From CAZRXG01 sp964603985 (GTDB lineage Bacteria; Chloroflexota; Anaerolineae; Aggregatilineales; UBA3940): 64,000 bases of DNA. Shown piece by piece: positions 1 to 8,813 of this stretch. Positions within the stretch are counted from its first letter, which is position 1, and every line of letters begins with the position of its first letter. The notes under the pieces were generated by a model, which saw nothing but the letters and a program-made list of their open reading frames with translations, did no database searches and was not told where the DNA came from. A program made the translations under genes and the position numbers. The stretch lies in the NCBI GenBank assembly GCA_964603985.1, contig CAZRXG010000005.1, positions 114,520-178,519 of the forward strand, read 5' to 3'.

Positions 1-781
1 TCATCTTGACGTAGCGCAGCCCAAGCCGCAGGTGACGCTCGGCCTTGTCGGCCAGCATATCGACCACCTCCAGCGCCGCTTCGAGGTTCTCCGGCTTGAA
101 CAGGTCAGGCGGCCTGATGCCCACCTCGGTGCAGAAGCTCTGTGGGACGTAGACCCAGCCGCGTTCGTAATCCTTGTGCAGGCCGCGAATCACGTTGACG
201 GTTTGCAGCGCCAGCCCGAACTCGCGGGCGAGGGGCATCAACTGGTCTTTGAGCTGGTTGATCGGGCGGGCGTACCAGCCGAAGATGTGCGTCAGCATGT
301 GCCCGACGCGCCCGGCGACCTCGAACATGTAGTCGTCGAGATCGTCTTCATCGCGCACGACTGGCCCGCGTGCCTGCCAGCGTGCCATGCCAATCGAGGT
401 CTCGCGCACCTCGTGGCGGATGTACGCCTGCACCTCGCGCGGGAGCTTCTCCAGGTGCTGCAGGAGCGCGCCTGCCTGGCGGGCGACAATCGCCTCCGGG
501 TCGTCGGGGTCGAGGTCGGCCAGGTGCGCCTTCAAGTCCTGCGAGCTGACCTCGCCGTCCAGCACACGCACCCACATGTTGAGCAGCTCCACCTTGCGCT
601 CAGGCGTCATGACCTCGTTGTCTTCCAGGTAGTCCGAGACGCGGAACATCAGGTAGGCGAGCGTGATGACCTCGCGCAGCAGGCGGGGGAGGCGCTCAAT
701 TGAGAGGGCAAACGTGCGGCTGACCGACCGCAGCATGGTCTGAAAGTCGGGCGAGGTGACATCGAGTTTACGTGCTTTCAC
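1..781 (-). CDS. Squalene/phytoene synthase family protein (3' end cut by window edge)
   Basis: Reading leftwards, the frame opens at a GTG whose last bases form the TGA stop of the upstream reductase gene (GTGA overlap), and runs 260 codons to the window edge without a stop. The start of the protein is VKARKLDVTSPDFQTMLRSV, followed by SRTFALSIERLPRLLREV and LMFRVSDYLEDNE, then GLALQTVNVIRGLHKDYERG. This fits trans-isoprenyl diphosphate synthases that condense two prenyl diphosphates head to head (squalene or phytoene synthases): SRTFA near the N terminus, an Asp-containing first motif and the QxxNxxRxxxxDxxRG-like second motif. The overlap indicates translational coupling to the geranylgeranyl-reductase-type gene. 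Whether the product is squalene, phytoene or another lipid cannot be told from sequence alone. An internal ATG at 736 is an alternative start, but it would remove residues before the SRTF motif. Confidence 0.85.
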   Translation of the reverse strand, partial: MKARKLDVTSPDFQTMLRSVSRTFALSIERLPRLLREVITLAYLMFRVSDYLEDNEVMTPERKVELLNMWVRVLDGEVSSQDLKAHLADLDPDDPEAIVARQAGALLQHLEKLPREVQAYIRHEVRETSIGMARWQARGPVVRDEDDLDDYMFEVAGRVGHMLTHIFGWYARPINQLKDQLMPLAREFGLALQTVNVIRGLHKDYERGWVYVPQSFCTEVGIRPPDLFKPENLEAALEVVDMLADKAERHLRLGLRYVKM

Positions 782-2049
782 TTGCCTGGTCCCTTGTGTG
801 CGTCGAAGATCTGCCTGATCTGCTGCCACACCCACTGCGGCGAGATGGGCATGAAGAACTGCAGGATGAACAACGGGTGAAACACCTTCAGCGGTGGATC
901 GTATCCCTGTGCAATCTTTATAACAGTCCTGGTCAAAAAACGATACTGTTTCATCAGCAGCAGCACATAGTCAAAGAAAACCGGCGTGACCAGGATTTCA
1001 CGCAGGATGCGCAGACCGGCGAAACGCGGCAGGTACCTGGCACGCAGTCTGCGCTGGTAGGTGCCATGTGCCCTGCGCCCGGCACGGATGTCGGCGTGGA
1101 CGGTCTCGGCAGCCAGCAGACCGCTCTCAATCGCCAGGTCGATCCCCTCGCCGGTCACGGGGTTGACCAGCCCCGCCGACTCGCCGACCAGCACCCAATT
1201 CGCACCGGCCACGCGCTGCGTCGAGAAGTCGGCGCGCAGGGGATAGCCCTTGACCGGCCCCACGCGCCGGGCACCTTCCAGCATGCCCGACCGGGTGCGC
1301 CGCGCGACGAACTCGTCGAGCAGCGCGTTGGTCGGCCTATCGCGCATCGCCCAGAACGTGGGCTTGAAGCCGACGCCGACGTTGGCCGTCCCGTTGCCGG
1401 TGGGGAAGATCCAGCCGTAGCCGGGCAGCAGGTCCAGGTCGAAGAAAAACTCGTAGCTGTTGGTGACGCTGTGCACGTTCTCGAAGTACGCGCGTGAGGC
1501 CCTGATCAGGTGGGGCCGGTGGCGCAGCAGACCCGCCCGCCGCAGCAAACCCATGTTGGCCCCCACCGCGATGATCACGTGCCGCGCCCGGAACTCGACC
1601 GGCCCATCCGGGCTGGTGCCCTGCACGGCGGTGATCCGCCCGTCCTCGCGGTCGAGCGCCTCGACGCGCACGCCGCCCATGTAAGCGGCCCCGCCCTCGA
1701 TGGCGTGCCGCCGCAGGATGTCGTCAAGGTGGAAGCGCGGCAGCGTGAGCGCGTAGGTGCCCGGCCCCATGTGGTCGGCGAAGCGCATGCGCGCCGAGAG
1801 GCCGAACGGCCCGGCGATGCGGACGTTGTCGATGCGCGTCGCGCCTGCCGTCTCTATGCGGGGGAGCACGCCCATCCGGCGCAGCGCGCCGACGGCCATC
1901 GGCGTCAGGCCGTCCCCGCAGGTTTTATCGCGCGGGAACTCGGCCCAATCGACCATCAGCACGTCGTGGCCCGCCCCGGCCAGCGCCCAGGCGGCGGCGG
2001 TCCCACCCGGGCCGGCGCCGATGACCAATACTTCGGGGTCGTGTGACAA
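778..2049 (-). CDS. Geranylgeranyl reductase family FAD-dependent oxidoreductase
   Basis: 423 residues. The N terminus carries the FAD dinucleotide-binding GxGxxG (GAGPGGTAAAWAL, residues about 10-22), followed by the family-typical FPRDKTCGDGLTP motif. Near residues 280-300 there is the second FAD motif GESAGLVNPVTGEGIDLAIE. This architecture matches flavoproteins that reduce prenyl chains (geranylgeranyl reductase) or related polyprenyl/quinone-linked lipids. It is the first gene of a two-gene unit with the squalene/phytoene synthase gene, which overlaps its stop codon, so both probably act in one isoprenoid-lipid pathway at the membrane. Substrate is inferred only from family and neighbour. 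Close relatives also include halogenases and monooxygenases, but the CGDGL motif favours the reductase family. Confidence 0.88.
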   Translation of the reverse strand: MSHDPEVLVIGAGPGGTAAAWALAGAGHDVLMVDWAEFPRDKTCGDGLTPMAVGALRRMGVLPRIETAGATRIDNVRIAGPFGLSARMRFADHMGPGTYALTLPRFHLDDILRRHAIEGGAAYMGGVRVEALDREDGRITAVQGTSPDGPVEFRARHVIIAVGANMGLLRRAGLLRHRPHLIRASRAYFENVHSVTNSYEFFFDLDLLPGYGWIFPTGNGTANVGVGFKPTFWAMRDRPTNALLDEFVARRTRSGMLEGARRVGPVKGYPLRADFSTQRVAGANWVLVGESAGLVNPVTGEGIDLAIESGLLAAETVHADIRAGRRAHGTYQRRLRARYLPRFAGLRILREILVTPVFFDYVLLLMKQYRFLTRTVIKIAQGYDPPLKVFHPLFILQFFMPISPQWVWQQIRQIFDAHKGPGK

Positions 2050-2141
2050 GAAAGCCTGTCCTCCTGAGATGATGAATTGTTGAATGCCCGGTCGGGCGCG
2101 GACGCTGTCCAGTATAGTCCAATCACCGCGAGAGGCAACCC

Positions 2142-2178
2142 GGTTGGCGACTAGCTGTTAGCGGTTGGCGGTTAGCTG
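2142..2178. repeat. Short direct repeat, 2 x 16 bp
   Basis: Two tandem copies of GGTTGGCG(AC/GT)TAGCTG, at 2142-2157 and 2163-2178, lie between the reductase gene start and the next gene. No coding potential or promoter is evident in this roughly 200-bp gap. The repeat resembles simple intergenic repeats rather than a regulatory site. Confidence 0.5.
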
Positions 2179-2254
2179 CGCTCCCCCGGCGAGTGGCCTG
2201 GGCGGCCTATCGCAGGCGGATCGGGTGGCGATCTTACAGGTCGACTCTGAAAAC

Positions 2255-2743
2255 CTAGCTATACTCAAACTCGGTCTCGCCAGAGGTAGACCACACGTGA
2301 AAGTCAACGATATGTAGACCGGGGCGTAGAGCTCCCTTCCAGCAGATCTCATCGTAGGGAGGGCCATAGCCAATTTTGCCTTGGGGACTCTCTACAGTGA
2401 TAGTCTCATCGATGGTGAGATGACCAAGACTGTCATCGGGGATTCCCCTGCCATCGATGGATAAAGAGAAGTTCTCAATTCTACGTATTGCATCACCCGG
2501 TTCCAACAAAGGTTCAACGTTAACTCCTACGCACACATCAGATCGCAGAGAATACTTGATGGCCGAGCTTGGTGCCGGTAACACCTTGACCACTGCCACA
2601 GGGATAGGTTGTGGTTGCTGAAAAAGGGCTGTTATCCGCTCGTCAGGTGCTTTAGCAGATGTGATAGCCAAAATCACCATGGCGCACACTAAAACACCGG
2701 CCAGGGTGATTGCAAGCAGAAGTGTGTCTTTTCTTTCGGCCAT
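2255..2743 (-). CDS. Hypothetical membrane-anchored exported protein
   Basis: About 162 residues from the ATG at 2743. An in-frame GTG at 2758 would add five residues, and neither start has a strong ribosome binding site. A single N-terminal hydrophobic segment (LLLAITLAGVLVCAMVILAI, residues about 8-27) is followed by a soluble domain with two Cys (SDVCVGVN and YDEICWKGAL) that could form a disulfide outside the cell. I recognise no family. Base composition is noticeably lower in GC than the flanking isoprenoid genes, and a strong intergenic gap separates it on both sides, so it is probably monocistronic. Confidence 0.6.
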   Translation of the reverse strand: MAERKDTLLLAITLAGVLVCAMVILAITSAKAPDERITALFQQPQPIPVAVVKVLPAPSSAIKYSLRSDVCVGVNVEPLLEPGDAIRRIENFSLSIDGRGIPDDSLGHLTIDETITVESPQGKIGYGPPYDEICWKGALRPGLHIVDFHVWSTSGETEFEYS

Positions 2744-2831
2744 TTGTCTTTTCAGCACAATCTATTCAGAGTGTGACATTGATTCTCGACGCTCTGATCT
2801 ACGGATAGACAGTTGAGAACACCCTTTACAC

Positions 2832-4154
2832 TTAACTGCCCGTCTGTAGATCAGTTTCTTCTACAATGATGGGGGTGGGTTCTTTCACCATTCCCTCTAC
2901 CAGGCCAGTACCGATCCCCCCATAAGTGCTCCTCCCCCAGGCCCACACCGTTCCATTCCTGTCAAGCGCCATTATTACCCCACCATTAGCAACGGCATGA
3001 ACCACGCCATCCAGGTCGATTTTTCGTCCTGTATAGCGATCCTCAGGCAGCCATGGTGTAAGCGTTGGGGGCGTGGCTTGATAGACGGCATCCGACCACG
3101 CCCGGCCCCAGGCCCAAAGTGTGCGATCCTCCGCCACTCCCAACATCAAGGCAACATTGCTTCCGGCAATCTGAATAATTGGCGGGATGCCCGTGACAGG
3201 ATAAAAATCGTCCCCGTCCCACACTGTCTCAGGTACGGTTTCCGGTGTGTGTATGCCATCGCCAAGTATACGCCCAGGGCTTTCCCAGGCGGTTACGCTC
3301 CCGTCTGTATGCAGGATGTGCAAACCATCTCCACCGGCCACCTGCTGTACATTCTGCATACGGCCAACCTGAAGGGGACTGGGTATGATAATTTTTATGG
3401 CCCCTCCCTTGTCCGTTGTAAAGCCCCAGAACCAGAGCGTGCCGTCGCTGCGAACGGCAAACGCCTGACTCTGGAAGAATGTGATGCACACAATATCGTC
3501 CAGCGGAACCCGGACAAAACGCTCGGTTTTAGTCAGTTCTCCGATCCCTAACTCACCGTGGTGTCCATCGCCCCAGGCCCAAACGGTGCCATCCTCTCGG
3601 AGTACCAGCATTGTCCGGTCATGTGCCGTAACAACCTGCCGAACCCCGTCAATACCGGAAAAGATCGTGTTTCTTTCAGCATGATACCAGGGCCTCACAT
3701 CATGCAAACGCCCACCATTGTCGATAAACAGGCTAAGAAAACCGTTGGCGTAGATACTCCTGATCTCCTGAACATCCGGCAGGAGCACGGGAAGCACCTG
3801 AACCGCTTCGTCGTCTTTTGACAACCCCAGATGCGACGCCTTTCCCCAGCCATAGACACGGCCATCTTCGCGCAGAGCATGACCATGAAACGAACCCCTG
3901 GCAAGCGATGTGATAGGCGAATCTGTGATGACCGGCCCGACCGCAGGCGTTGCGGTCGGGGTGAGTGTTGGGACGGGTGCACCGGTAGGCAGCGGCGTGG
4001 GTATCGGCGTAAAGAAGCGTGGGCCGGGTGTCGCCGTTGGTGAGGCTGTTACACTCGATAACTCGGCTCTCTTCCGGGGAGAACATGCCACCAGCATCGA
4101 GCTCGTCAACAACAGTCTTAAAAATGCGCGTCTGTTCACAGTTTTTGCTGCCAT
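2832..4154 (-). CDS. RCC1-repeat (beta-propeller) lipoprotein
   Basis: I place the start at the ATG at 4154, because the protein then begins MAAKTVNRRAFLRLLLTSSM with a lipobox LVAC (Cys24). The open frame extends to 4283 but adds a non-signal-like leader. The RRAFLR sequence before the hydrophobic stretch suggests Tat export followed by lipidation. A Thr/Pro-rich stalk (about residues 35-75) precedes repeated Trp-Gly motifs typical of RCC1/BLIP-II seven-bladed propellers: DGRVYGWGKASHLG, DGTVWAWGDGHHGELG, DGTLWFWG, DRTLWAWG, NGTVWAWGRSTYGG. It probably sits on the outer face of the membrane as a protein-binding platform. The ligand is unknown. Such repeats occur in many bacterial surface proteins of unrelated function. 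Confidence 0.8.
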   Translation of the reverse strand: MAAKTVNRRAFLRLLLTSSMLVACSPRKRAELSSVTASPTATPGPRFFTPIPTPLPTGAPVPTLTPTATPAVGPVITDSPITSLARGSFHGHALREDGRVYGWGKASHLGLSKDDEAVQVLPVLLPDVQEIRSIYANGFLSLFIDNGGRLHDVRPWYHAERNTIFSGIDGVRQVVTAHDRTMLVLREDGTVWAWGDGHHGELGIGELTKTERFVRVPLDDIVCITFFQSQAFAVRSDGTLWFWGFTTDKGGAIKIIIPSPLQVGRMQNVQQVAGGDGLHILHTDGSVTAWESPGRILGDGIHTPETVPETVWDGDDFYPVTGIPPIIQIAGSNVALMLGVAEDRTLWAWGRAWSDAVYQATPPTLTPWLPEDRYTGRKIDLDGVVHAVANGGVIMALDRNGTVWAWGRSTYGGIGTGLVEGMVKEPTPIIVEETDLQTGS

Positions 4155-4364
4155 TCGTTTGACCTGGAAGAAATGCCCCACACCCGGATCATAATGCCGG
4201 TTGCGTAGATATACCACCCGGTTGTCATTGGGGAGTACGATTGTCTCCCGCGTTGCAGGCCCGGCCCCACCCTTTGCGATCACCCCTCAACGCGGATATA
4301 CTGACCTCGTACTGATGCCAGCGCCGACCCCACGAATCGCACGTCAGACCCGTAGGAGATAGCC

Positions 4365-5501
4365 ATGTCCCTGGATGAACGGTGGGAACGCTACACGATC
4401 AACCGCCACTTTCCGGCGGGCGAGTACGTCTTTCGCGAGGGGGACCCAAGCGACGCGATGTACGTCGTCAAGTCGGGGCTGGTGGCGATCACCAAGGAGC
4501 CTCCCGGTGCCGACCCGCTGGTGTTCAGCTATCGCGGGGCGGGCGAGCTGATCGGCGAGGTCAGCCTGATCGCCGATTCGCCGCGCACGGCTTCGATAGT
4601 CGCCGCCGAGGACTCGGTGCTGCTGGAGATCTCCAGCACCGACTTCTGGCACATCATGGGCACCGACAAGGACTTCCAGCATACGGTGATGACCACACTC
4701 ATCGGGCGCCTGCTGTCCGCTGACGAGAGCCGCATCAAGGCGGCGGCGTGGGAGCGCGAGATCCTGGACCGCTTCGCGGCGCTGTCGACCGAGCACGAGC
4801 GTATGGCCGAGGTGATGCAGTTGCGCCGCGAGACGATTGACTTCATCGTCCACGACCTGCGCAACCCGATCGGGCTGGCGCAGACGGCGCTGGAGCTGAT
4901 CCGGATGGATGCCGACTTCGACGCCGAAAGCGATACCGCCCGCTTCGTGACGCTGGCGCTGGGCGGCCTACAGCGCATGCTCAACCTGGTCAACGCGCTG
5001 CTGGACGTGGAGCGGCTGGGCGAGGGCAAGGATACGCTGGTGCTGGAAGAGGTCAGCGTGGCCGGGCTGATCAGAGGGATCGTCGAGCAGCAGCAGCCCT
5101 TCGCCGCGGCGACCGACGTTTGCCTGTCGGCGGCGCCTTACGCTTTGCTGCCCGCGGCCCAGATCGACCGGGAGCGCATCGAGCGGGTGATATTCAACCT
5201 GATCGACAACGCACTGAAGTTCACCCCGCCGGGCGGAGAGGTGACGGTCAGCGCCGGGCAGCAGGGCGACAAGCTGGTGATCGCCGTCAACGACACCGGC
5301 AAGGGCATCCCTGCCGACCAGCGCGCGCGGGTGTTTGACCGCTTCGTGCAGACCGAGGAGGGCCGCAAGGCAAGCGGCTTCGGGCTGGGGCTGGCCTTCT
5401 GCCGGTCGGCGGTCACGGCGCACGGCGGAGAGATCTGGGCGGAAGAGGGTGAGGGCGGCAAAGGGACTCGGATCGTCTTCACGCTGCCGGTGAAGCACTG
5501 A
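4365..5501 (+). CDS. Cyclic-nucleotide-binding domain histidine kinase
   Basis: 378 residues, starting at an ATG preceded by TAGGAGAT. Residues about 10-120 form a cNMP-binding (Crp-like) beta roll (GEYVFREGDPSDAMYVVKSG, GELIGEVSLIADSPRTASIVA). Then come a short coiled region, a HisKA domain with phospho-acceptor His163 in DFIVHDLRNPIG, and a HATPase_c domain with N box (FNLIDNALKFTPPGG), G1 (VNDTGKGIPADQRARVFDRF) and G2 (GFGLGLAFCRSAV). There are no membrane segments, so it is a cytosolic sensor kinase that likely responds to a bound nucleotide or other small ligand. No response regulator lies next to it. The zinc-ribbon receiver proteins at 6902-8456 are the nearest receivers, and a link to them is only a guess. 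Confidence 0.9.
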   Translation: MSLDERWERYTINRHFPAGEYVFREGDPSDAMYVVKSGLVAITKEPPGADPLVFSYRGAGELIGEVSLIADSPRTASIVAAEDSVLLEISSTDFWHIMGTDKDFQHTVMTTLIGRLLSADESRIKAAAWEREILDRFAALSTEHERMAEVMQLRRETIDFIVHDLRNPIGLAQTALELIRMDADFDAESDTARFVTLALGGLQRMLNLVNALLDVERLGEGKDTLVLEEVSVAGLIRGIVEQQQPFAAATDVCLSAAPYALLPAAQIDRERIERVIFNLIDNALKFTPPGGEVTVSAGQQGDKLVIAVNDTGKGIPADQRARVFDRFVQTEEGRKASGFGLGLAFCRSAVTAHGGEIWAEEGEGGKGTRIVFTLPVKH

Positions 5502-5547
5502 CGCGCCCTTCGCCCCTCTAACAGGCGCGGAGACCCCCGGGATATTC

Positions 5548-6789
5548 ATGAACGTAGCTGCCCAAAAGCGCCGCATCAAACAGGCATTGTGCGCGCTAGT
5601 TTGCGCGCTTGCGCTGCTTGTGATGGCGCTGGCCGGACTTGAGACCGCCCGGCCTGCTTATGCCTTCTACAACCTGCCGCTGCTGTACTGGCCGGTCGAC
5701 GATCCGCACCGCCAGATTCTGTCCTACCCCGACACGGAGTGGACGTGGGAGCTCCTGGGGCTGAATCCCGGCTATACCTGTCCGTCCTACTACCGCCGCG
5801 AGCGGGATGACTCGCGCGAGGTTTGGCGCGATCCCAGCCTCCCCGAAGAGCAGGACTGGCAGCAGGCCAGCCTGGGCAACCCCAGTGTGGCCTGCTACCG
5901 TCACCACCAGGGTACCGACATCGCCGTGCCGCCGCTGGCTCCGGTTTACGCCGCCGCCGATGGGGTCGTGCTCCAGGCCGTAACCCGCCGCGACAACAAG
6001 GGCGACGACGGCTTCGTCGAGATCGACCACCAGCGAGAGTTCGGGGGGGTGCTCTACACCTGGCGCGCCCGCTACGTCCACCTGCGGAACGCGTTCCCGG
6101 TCACCGGGGGGACGGTGCAGGCCGGGCAGTTGCTCGGCTACGTCGCCTACCGGGGGACGAACACCCACCTTCACTTCGAGATGGAGAGCCTGTGGGAGTG
6201 CACCGAGGACTGCACGGTCAACCCCTGGGGGCCGACCAGCCTGTGGATCGACTTCGACGACGACGGCATGCCCGACCCGGCCAGCGACGCGCTCCCCCGC
6301 CCCACCAAGAACGCCAACCTAGTGCGCAACGGAGGCTTCGAGGCGGGGATCGAGAGCTGGCTACTCTCCGAGGGGCTGTTGTGGGAGATCGAGGGGGGCG
6401 CGCTGGACATCGCCCGGCGGGAGGGCGACGCGGGCTGGGCGTCGGTCGAACAGTACCTTGCCTACGCCATTGGGGAGAACGCCCCCATCGAGATCAGCCT
6501 GCGCATGAGCAATACCAGCCCGGCGACCAAGTACGTCGGCGTGAGCGCCCGCGCGGTTGATACCTGGATCGGGTACGTGGGCTGCGCGTTTGTGCTGCCG
6601 CCCGACTCGCCGGTGGGGACGTACACCGTGCACGGACGGACGGGCGGCGCGTGGTCGAACGCGATCCTGGTGGTGAGCGTCAACCCGTCCGACGGCGTGC
6701 CGGGTGTGAGGGTTGACGACGTGGCGCTGCGGGTGGTAGCGGGCGGCGGGCTGGTCGAGACGGGATGCACGAGCGAGGTGCCGCCATAA
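5548..6789 (+). CDS. Secreted M23 family (LytM) metallopeptidase
   Basis: 413 residues with a clear N-terminal signal sequence (hydrophobic residues about 12-30, ending in ARPAYA). The peptidase domain, about residues 95-220, has the first zinc-ligand motif HHQGTDIAVP and the terminal HLHFE with the HxH pair, plus the family-typical APVYAAADGVV and GTVQAGQLLGYV strands. M23 enzymes cut peptidoglycan cross-links. Here all ligands look present, so it may be active in wall remodelling outside the cell. The C-terminal 150 residues (from about RNGGFEAGIESW) resemble a carbohydrate-binding jelly-roll domain. It starts 46 bp after the histidine kinase gene and may share its transcript. Confidence 0.85.
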   Translation: MNVAAQKRRIKQALCALVCALALLVMALAGLETARPAYAFYNLPLLYWPVDDPHRQILSYPDTEWTWELLGLNPGYTCPSYYRRERDDSREVWRDPSLPEEQDWQQASLGNPSVACYRHHQGTDIAVPPLAPVYAAADGVVLQAVTRRDNKGDDGFVEIDHQREFGGVLYTWRARYVHLRNAFPVTGGTVQAGQLLGYVAYRGTNTHLHFEMESLWECTEDCTVNPWGPTSLWIDFDDDGMPDPASDALPRPTKNANLVRNGGFEAGIESWLLSEGLLWEIEGGALDIARREGDAGWASVEQYLAYAIGENAPIEISLRMSNTSPATKYVGVSARAVDTWIGYVGCAFVLPPDSPVGTYTVHGRTGGAWSNAILVVSVNPSDGVPGVRVDDVALRVVAGGGLVETGCTSEVPP

Positions 6790-6831
6790 ACGCGATGGGC
6801 ACCGAATGCCGCACACCGTTACCGCGCCGCC

Positions 6832-8091
6832 TTTGTCCACCGGTACGTGCTTATTGTGATATGCTGTAAGTAGAAGCCGGTTGGTTGGGGAGGGACGGAC
6901 GATGGCGCACAAGCCGGTCAGATGTCCAAAGTGCGGGAACCAGAACGACGCATCCGCCAAGACCTGTGCAAACTGCGGTATTGACCTCGAATGGGCGCTT
7001 GAGTACTGGAGCCAATACGTGTCGGGGCCGGAGGAGGGGTATCCCCCGCTGATCCTGGTCTCCGACGACGCGCCCGGGGCGATGGTGTTGACTGGCATGA
7101 TACTCGAACGGGCAGGCTACCGGGTTACCGCTATGATCCCCCCCGCAGTCCGGTACTATGGTGACGGACATGAGGTGCTCGAACTGGCCGGGCATCTGCT
7201 TCCTGACCTGATCACAACGGACTTTATGAAGCCGGGCATGAGGGGCGACGAGATGATCGCCCGTCTCAGGTCTAACCCCGTCCTGCGAGACATCCCCGTG
7301 ATGGTGATATCCTCAGGTTGCACGGACGACAGAATCAAGACGGCGATGGAAGCGGGTGCGACGCGGTATCTTTGTAAGCCCTTCCTCCCCCACGAGTTGG
7401 TCTCGGCCGTAGCGTCTATCCTGGATGGCTAGCGCGACTGGCGCGGCTGGCGCTCGTTTTTGGCAAGTTGTTGATCAGGCCCCCACCCACCTTCGTCCAC
7501 CGGCGCGTGCTTATTGTGATATGCTGTAAGTCAGAAGCCGGTTGGTTGGGGAGGGACGGACGATGGCGCGCAAGCCGGTCGAGTGTCCAAAGTGCGGAAA
7601 CCAGAACGACGCATCCGCCAAGACCTGTGCAAACTGCGGTATCGACCTCAAATGGGCGCTTGAGCACTGGAGCCAATACGTGTCGGGGCCGGAGGAGGGG
7701 CATCCCCCGCTGATTCTGGTTTCCGACGACGACCCCGTGACGATGGAGCTTTTGGGCATGATGCTTGAGGGGGCAGGCTACCGGGTTACCGCTATGATCC
7801 CCCCCGCAGTCCCGTACTATGGTGGAGACGGACATGAGGTGCTCGAACTGGCTGAGCATCTGCTGCCCGACCTGATCACAACGGACTTTGCGAAGCCGGG
7901 CATGAGGGGCGACGAGATGATTGCCCGTCTCAGGTCTAACCCCGTCCTGCGAGACATCCCTGTGGTGGTGATATCCGCAGGCTGCATGGATGACAGGTTC
8001 GGCGCGGCAATGGAAGCGGGTGCGACGTGGTACCTTTGTAAGCCCTGCCACCCCCACGACCTGGTCTTGGCTGTAGCATCTATCCTGAATG
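6832..8091 (+). repeat. Tandem duplication covering promoter and zinc-ribbon/receiver gene
   Basis: The stretch from about 6832 to 7430 recurs from about 7493 to 8091 with an offset of 661 bp. Identity includes the untranslated part (CGTGCTTATTGTGATATGCT), the ribosome binding region (TTGGGGAGGGACGGACGATG) and nearly the whole zinc-ribbon plus receiver reading frame. The first copy ends in a stop where the second continues into another domain. The divergence is small, mostly single substitutions, so the event is recent. Confidence 0.85.
6902..7432 (+). CDS. Zinc-ribbon plus receiver-domain protein (short paralogue)
   Basis: I place the start at the ATG preceded by GGGGAGGGACGGAC, giving MAHKPVRCPKCGNQ and 176 residues. 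The N terminus is a four-Cys zinc ribbon (CPKC then CANC, residues about 8-27). Residues about 45-170 are a CheY-like receiver: acidic pair VSDDA, phospho-acceptor Asp in DLITTDFMKPGMRG, and the conserved Lys in LCKPFLPHELV. No output domain is present. The gene is the shorter member of a tandem duplication with the gene at 7563. Such stand-alone receivers usually pass a phosphoryl group or bind a partner, and the partner is unknown. Confidence 0.82.
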   Translation: MAHKPVRCPKCGNQNDASAKTCANCGIDLEWALEYWSQYVSGPEEGYPPLILVSDDAPGAMVLTGMILERAGYRVTAMIPPAVRYYGDGHEVLELAGHLLPDLITTDFMKPGMRGDEMIARLRSNPVLRDIPVMVISSGCTDDRIKTAMEAGATRYLCKPFLPHELVSAVASILDG

Positions 8092-8456
8092 ACCGGCCGG
8101 TGGTCCAGTTCGTGCACGACGAGATCCCCGGGGGTATGTACAGAACTCTGGGGAAGAATGGCTACCTTGTCTGGGCTTTTCGTCACCGCGGCGATACCGT
8201 CCGCTGGGTAAGGCTGGTGAAGCCGGATGTGATTGCGGTCGCATTTCGCCTTTCTGACGGGGAAGGGTTGGACGTGCTCGCTAAACTGAAGGCAGATCCC
8301 GGTGTCAGCGACATACCGGTGGTGATGCTGGCGGAGGAACCAGACCCTGAACTTCAGCGGCGTGCCATGGAATTGGGTGCATACGGCGTCTACACAGGTC
8401 CCCTTGACGCCGATAAGCTGCCGGAGGTATTGCGGGCGGCGCTGGGGGAAGAGTAG
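7563..8456 (+). CDS. Zinc-ribbon plus two receiver domains (long paralogue)
   Basis: 297 residues from MARKPVECPKCGNQ, with the same ribosome binding site as its upstream twin. The zinc ribbon (two CxxC) and the first receiver (VSDDDP, LITTDFAKPGMRG, LCKPCHPHDLV) are almost identical to the 6902 gene. A second receiver-like domain (about residues 180-297) follows. In it the usual phospho-acceptor position reads PDVIAVAFRLSDGEG, so the Asp is replaced, and the C-terminal Lys is also lost (YTGPLDADKL). It is probably a non-phosphorylatable pseudo-receiver. The short twin seems to be the same gene cut at the domain boundary by duplication. Confidence 0.82.
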   Translation: MARKPVECPKCGNQNDASAKTCANCGIDLKWALEHWSQYVSGPEEGHPPLILVSDDDPVTMELLGMMLEGAGYRVTAMIPPAVPYYGGDGHEVLELAEHLLPDLITTDFAKPGMRGDEMIARLRSNPVLRDIPVVVISAGCMDDRFGAAMEAGATWYLCKPCHPHDLVLAVASILNDRPVVQFVHDEIPGGMYRTLGKNGYLVWAFRHRGDTVRWVRLVKPDVIAVAFRLSDGEGLDVLAKLKADPGVSDIPVVMLAEEPDPELQRRAMELGAYGVYTGPLDADKLPEVLRAALGEE

Positions 8457-8813
8457 CGGGTGTGACAGGCAGCGTGTGGTGAGGTCACCTGCCTGTGATG
8501 GCCTCGTCGGCTTCCGCCGCTTCGCACGGGAACCGGCGCATCAGCCGAAGCGCCCCGCCTGCGGCCACGTCGTCGGGCGTGACCCGGAGACCATTCCAAT
8601 CGTGAGCAGGCCCGGCGATGGCTCTCAGAACAAGATCCCTAGTGGCCGGATCGATTAAAGCTGGTATCATCTTGTGGGGCAGGCCCGGCCAGGCGTCGAC
8701 CTGCCCTGGCATCGCGCTGCCCTGCATCGCGCTGCTCTGCATCGTGCCGGTTTATTGACTTCTGGCAGGCATTACTCGATGCCTTGTGCCATTTTCGACT
8801 ACAGGAGGACTTC
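8457..8813. other. Gene-poor gap with short inverted and tandem repeats
   Basis: No convincing gene. An inverted repeat ACAGGCAG...CTGCCTGT occurs at about 8463-8496, just after the receiver gene stop, and could terminate transcription although no T run follows. Two and a half 15-bp tandem units GCATCGCGCTGC(C/T)CT lie at 8709-8746. A leftward open frame at 8485-8742 has no ribosome binding site, and I do not call it. Confidence 0.4.

Noticed and set aside
8485..8742. Small minus-strand frame of 85 codons
   Set aside because: Includes the 15-bp tandem repeats as codons, has no ribosome site and no relatives I recognise; a decayed gene cannot be excluded.
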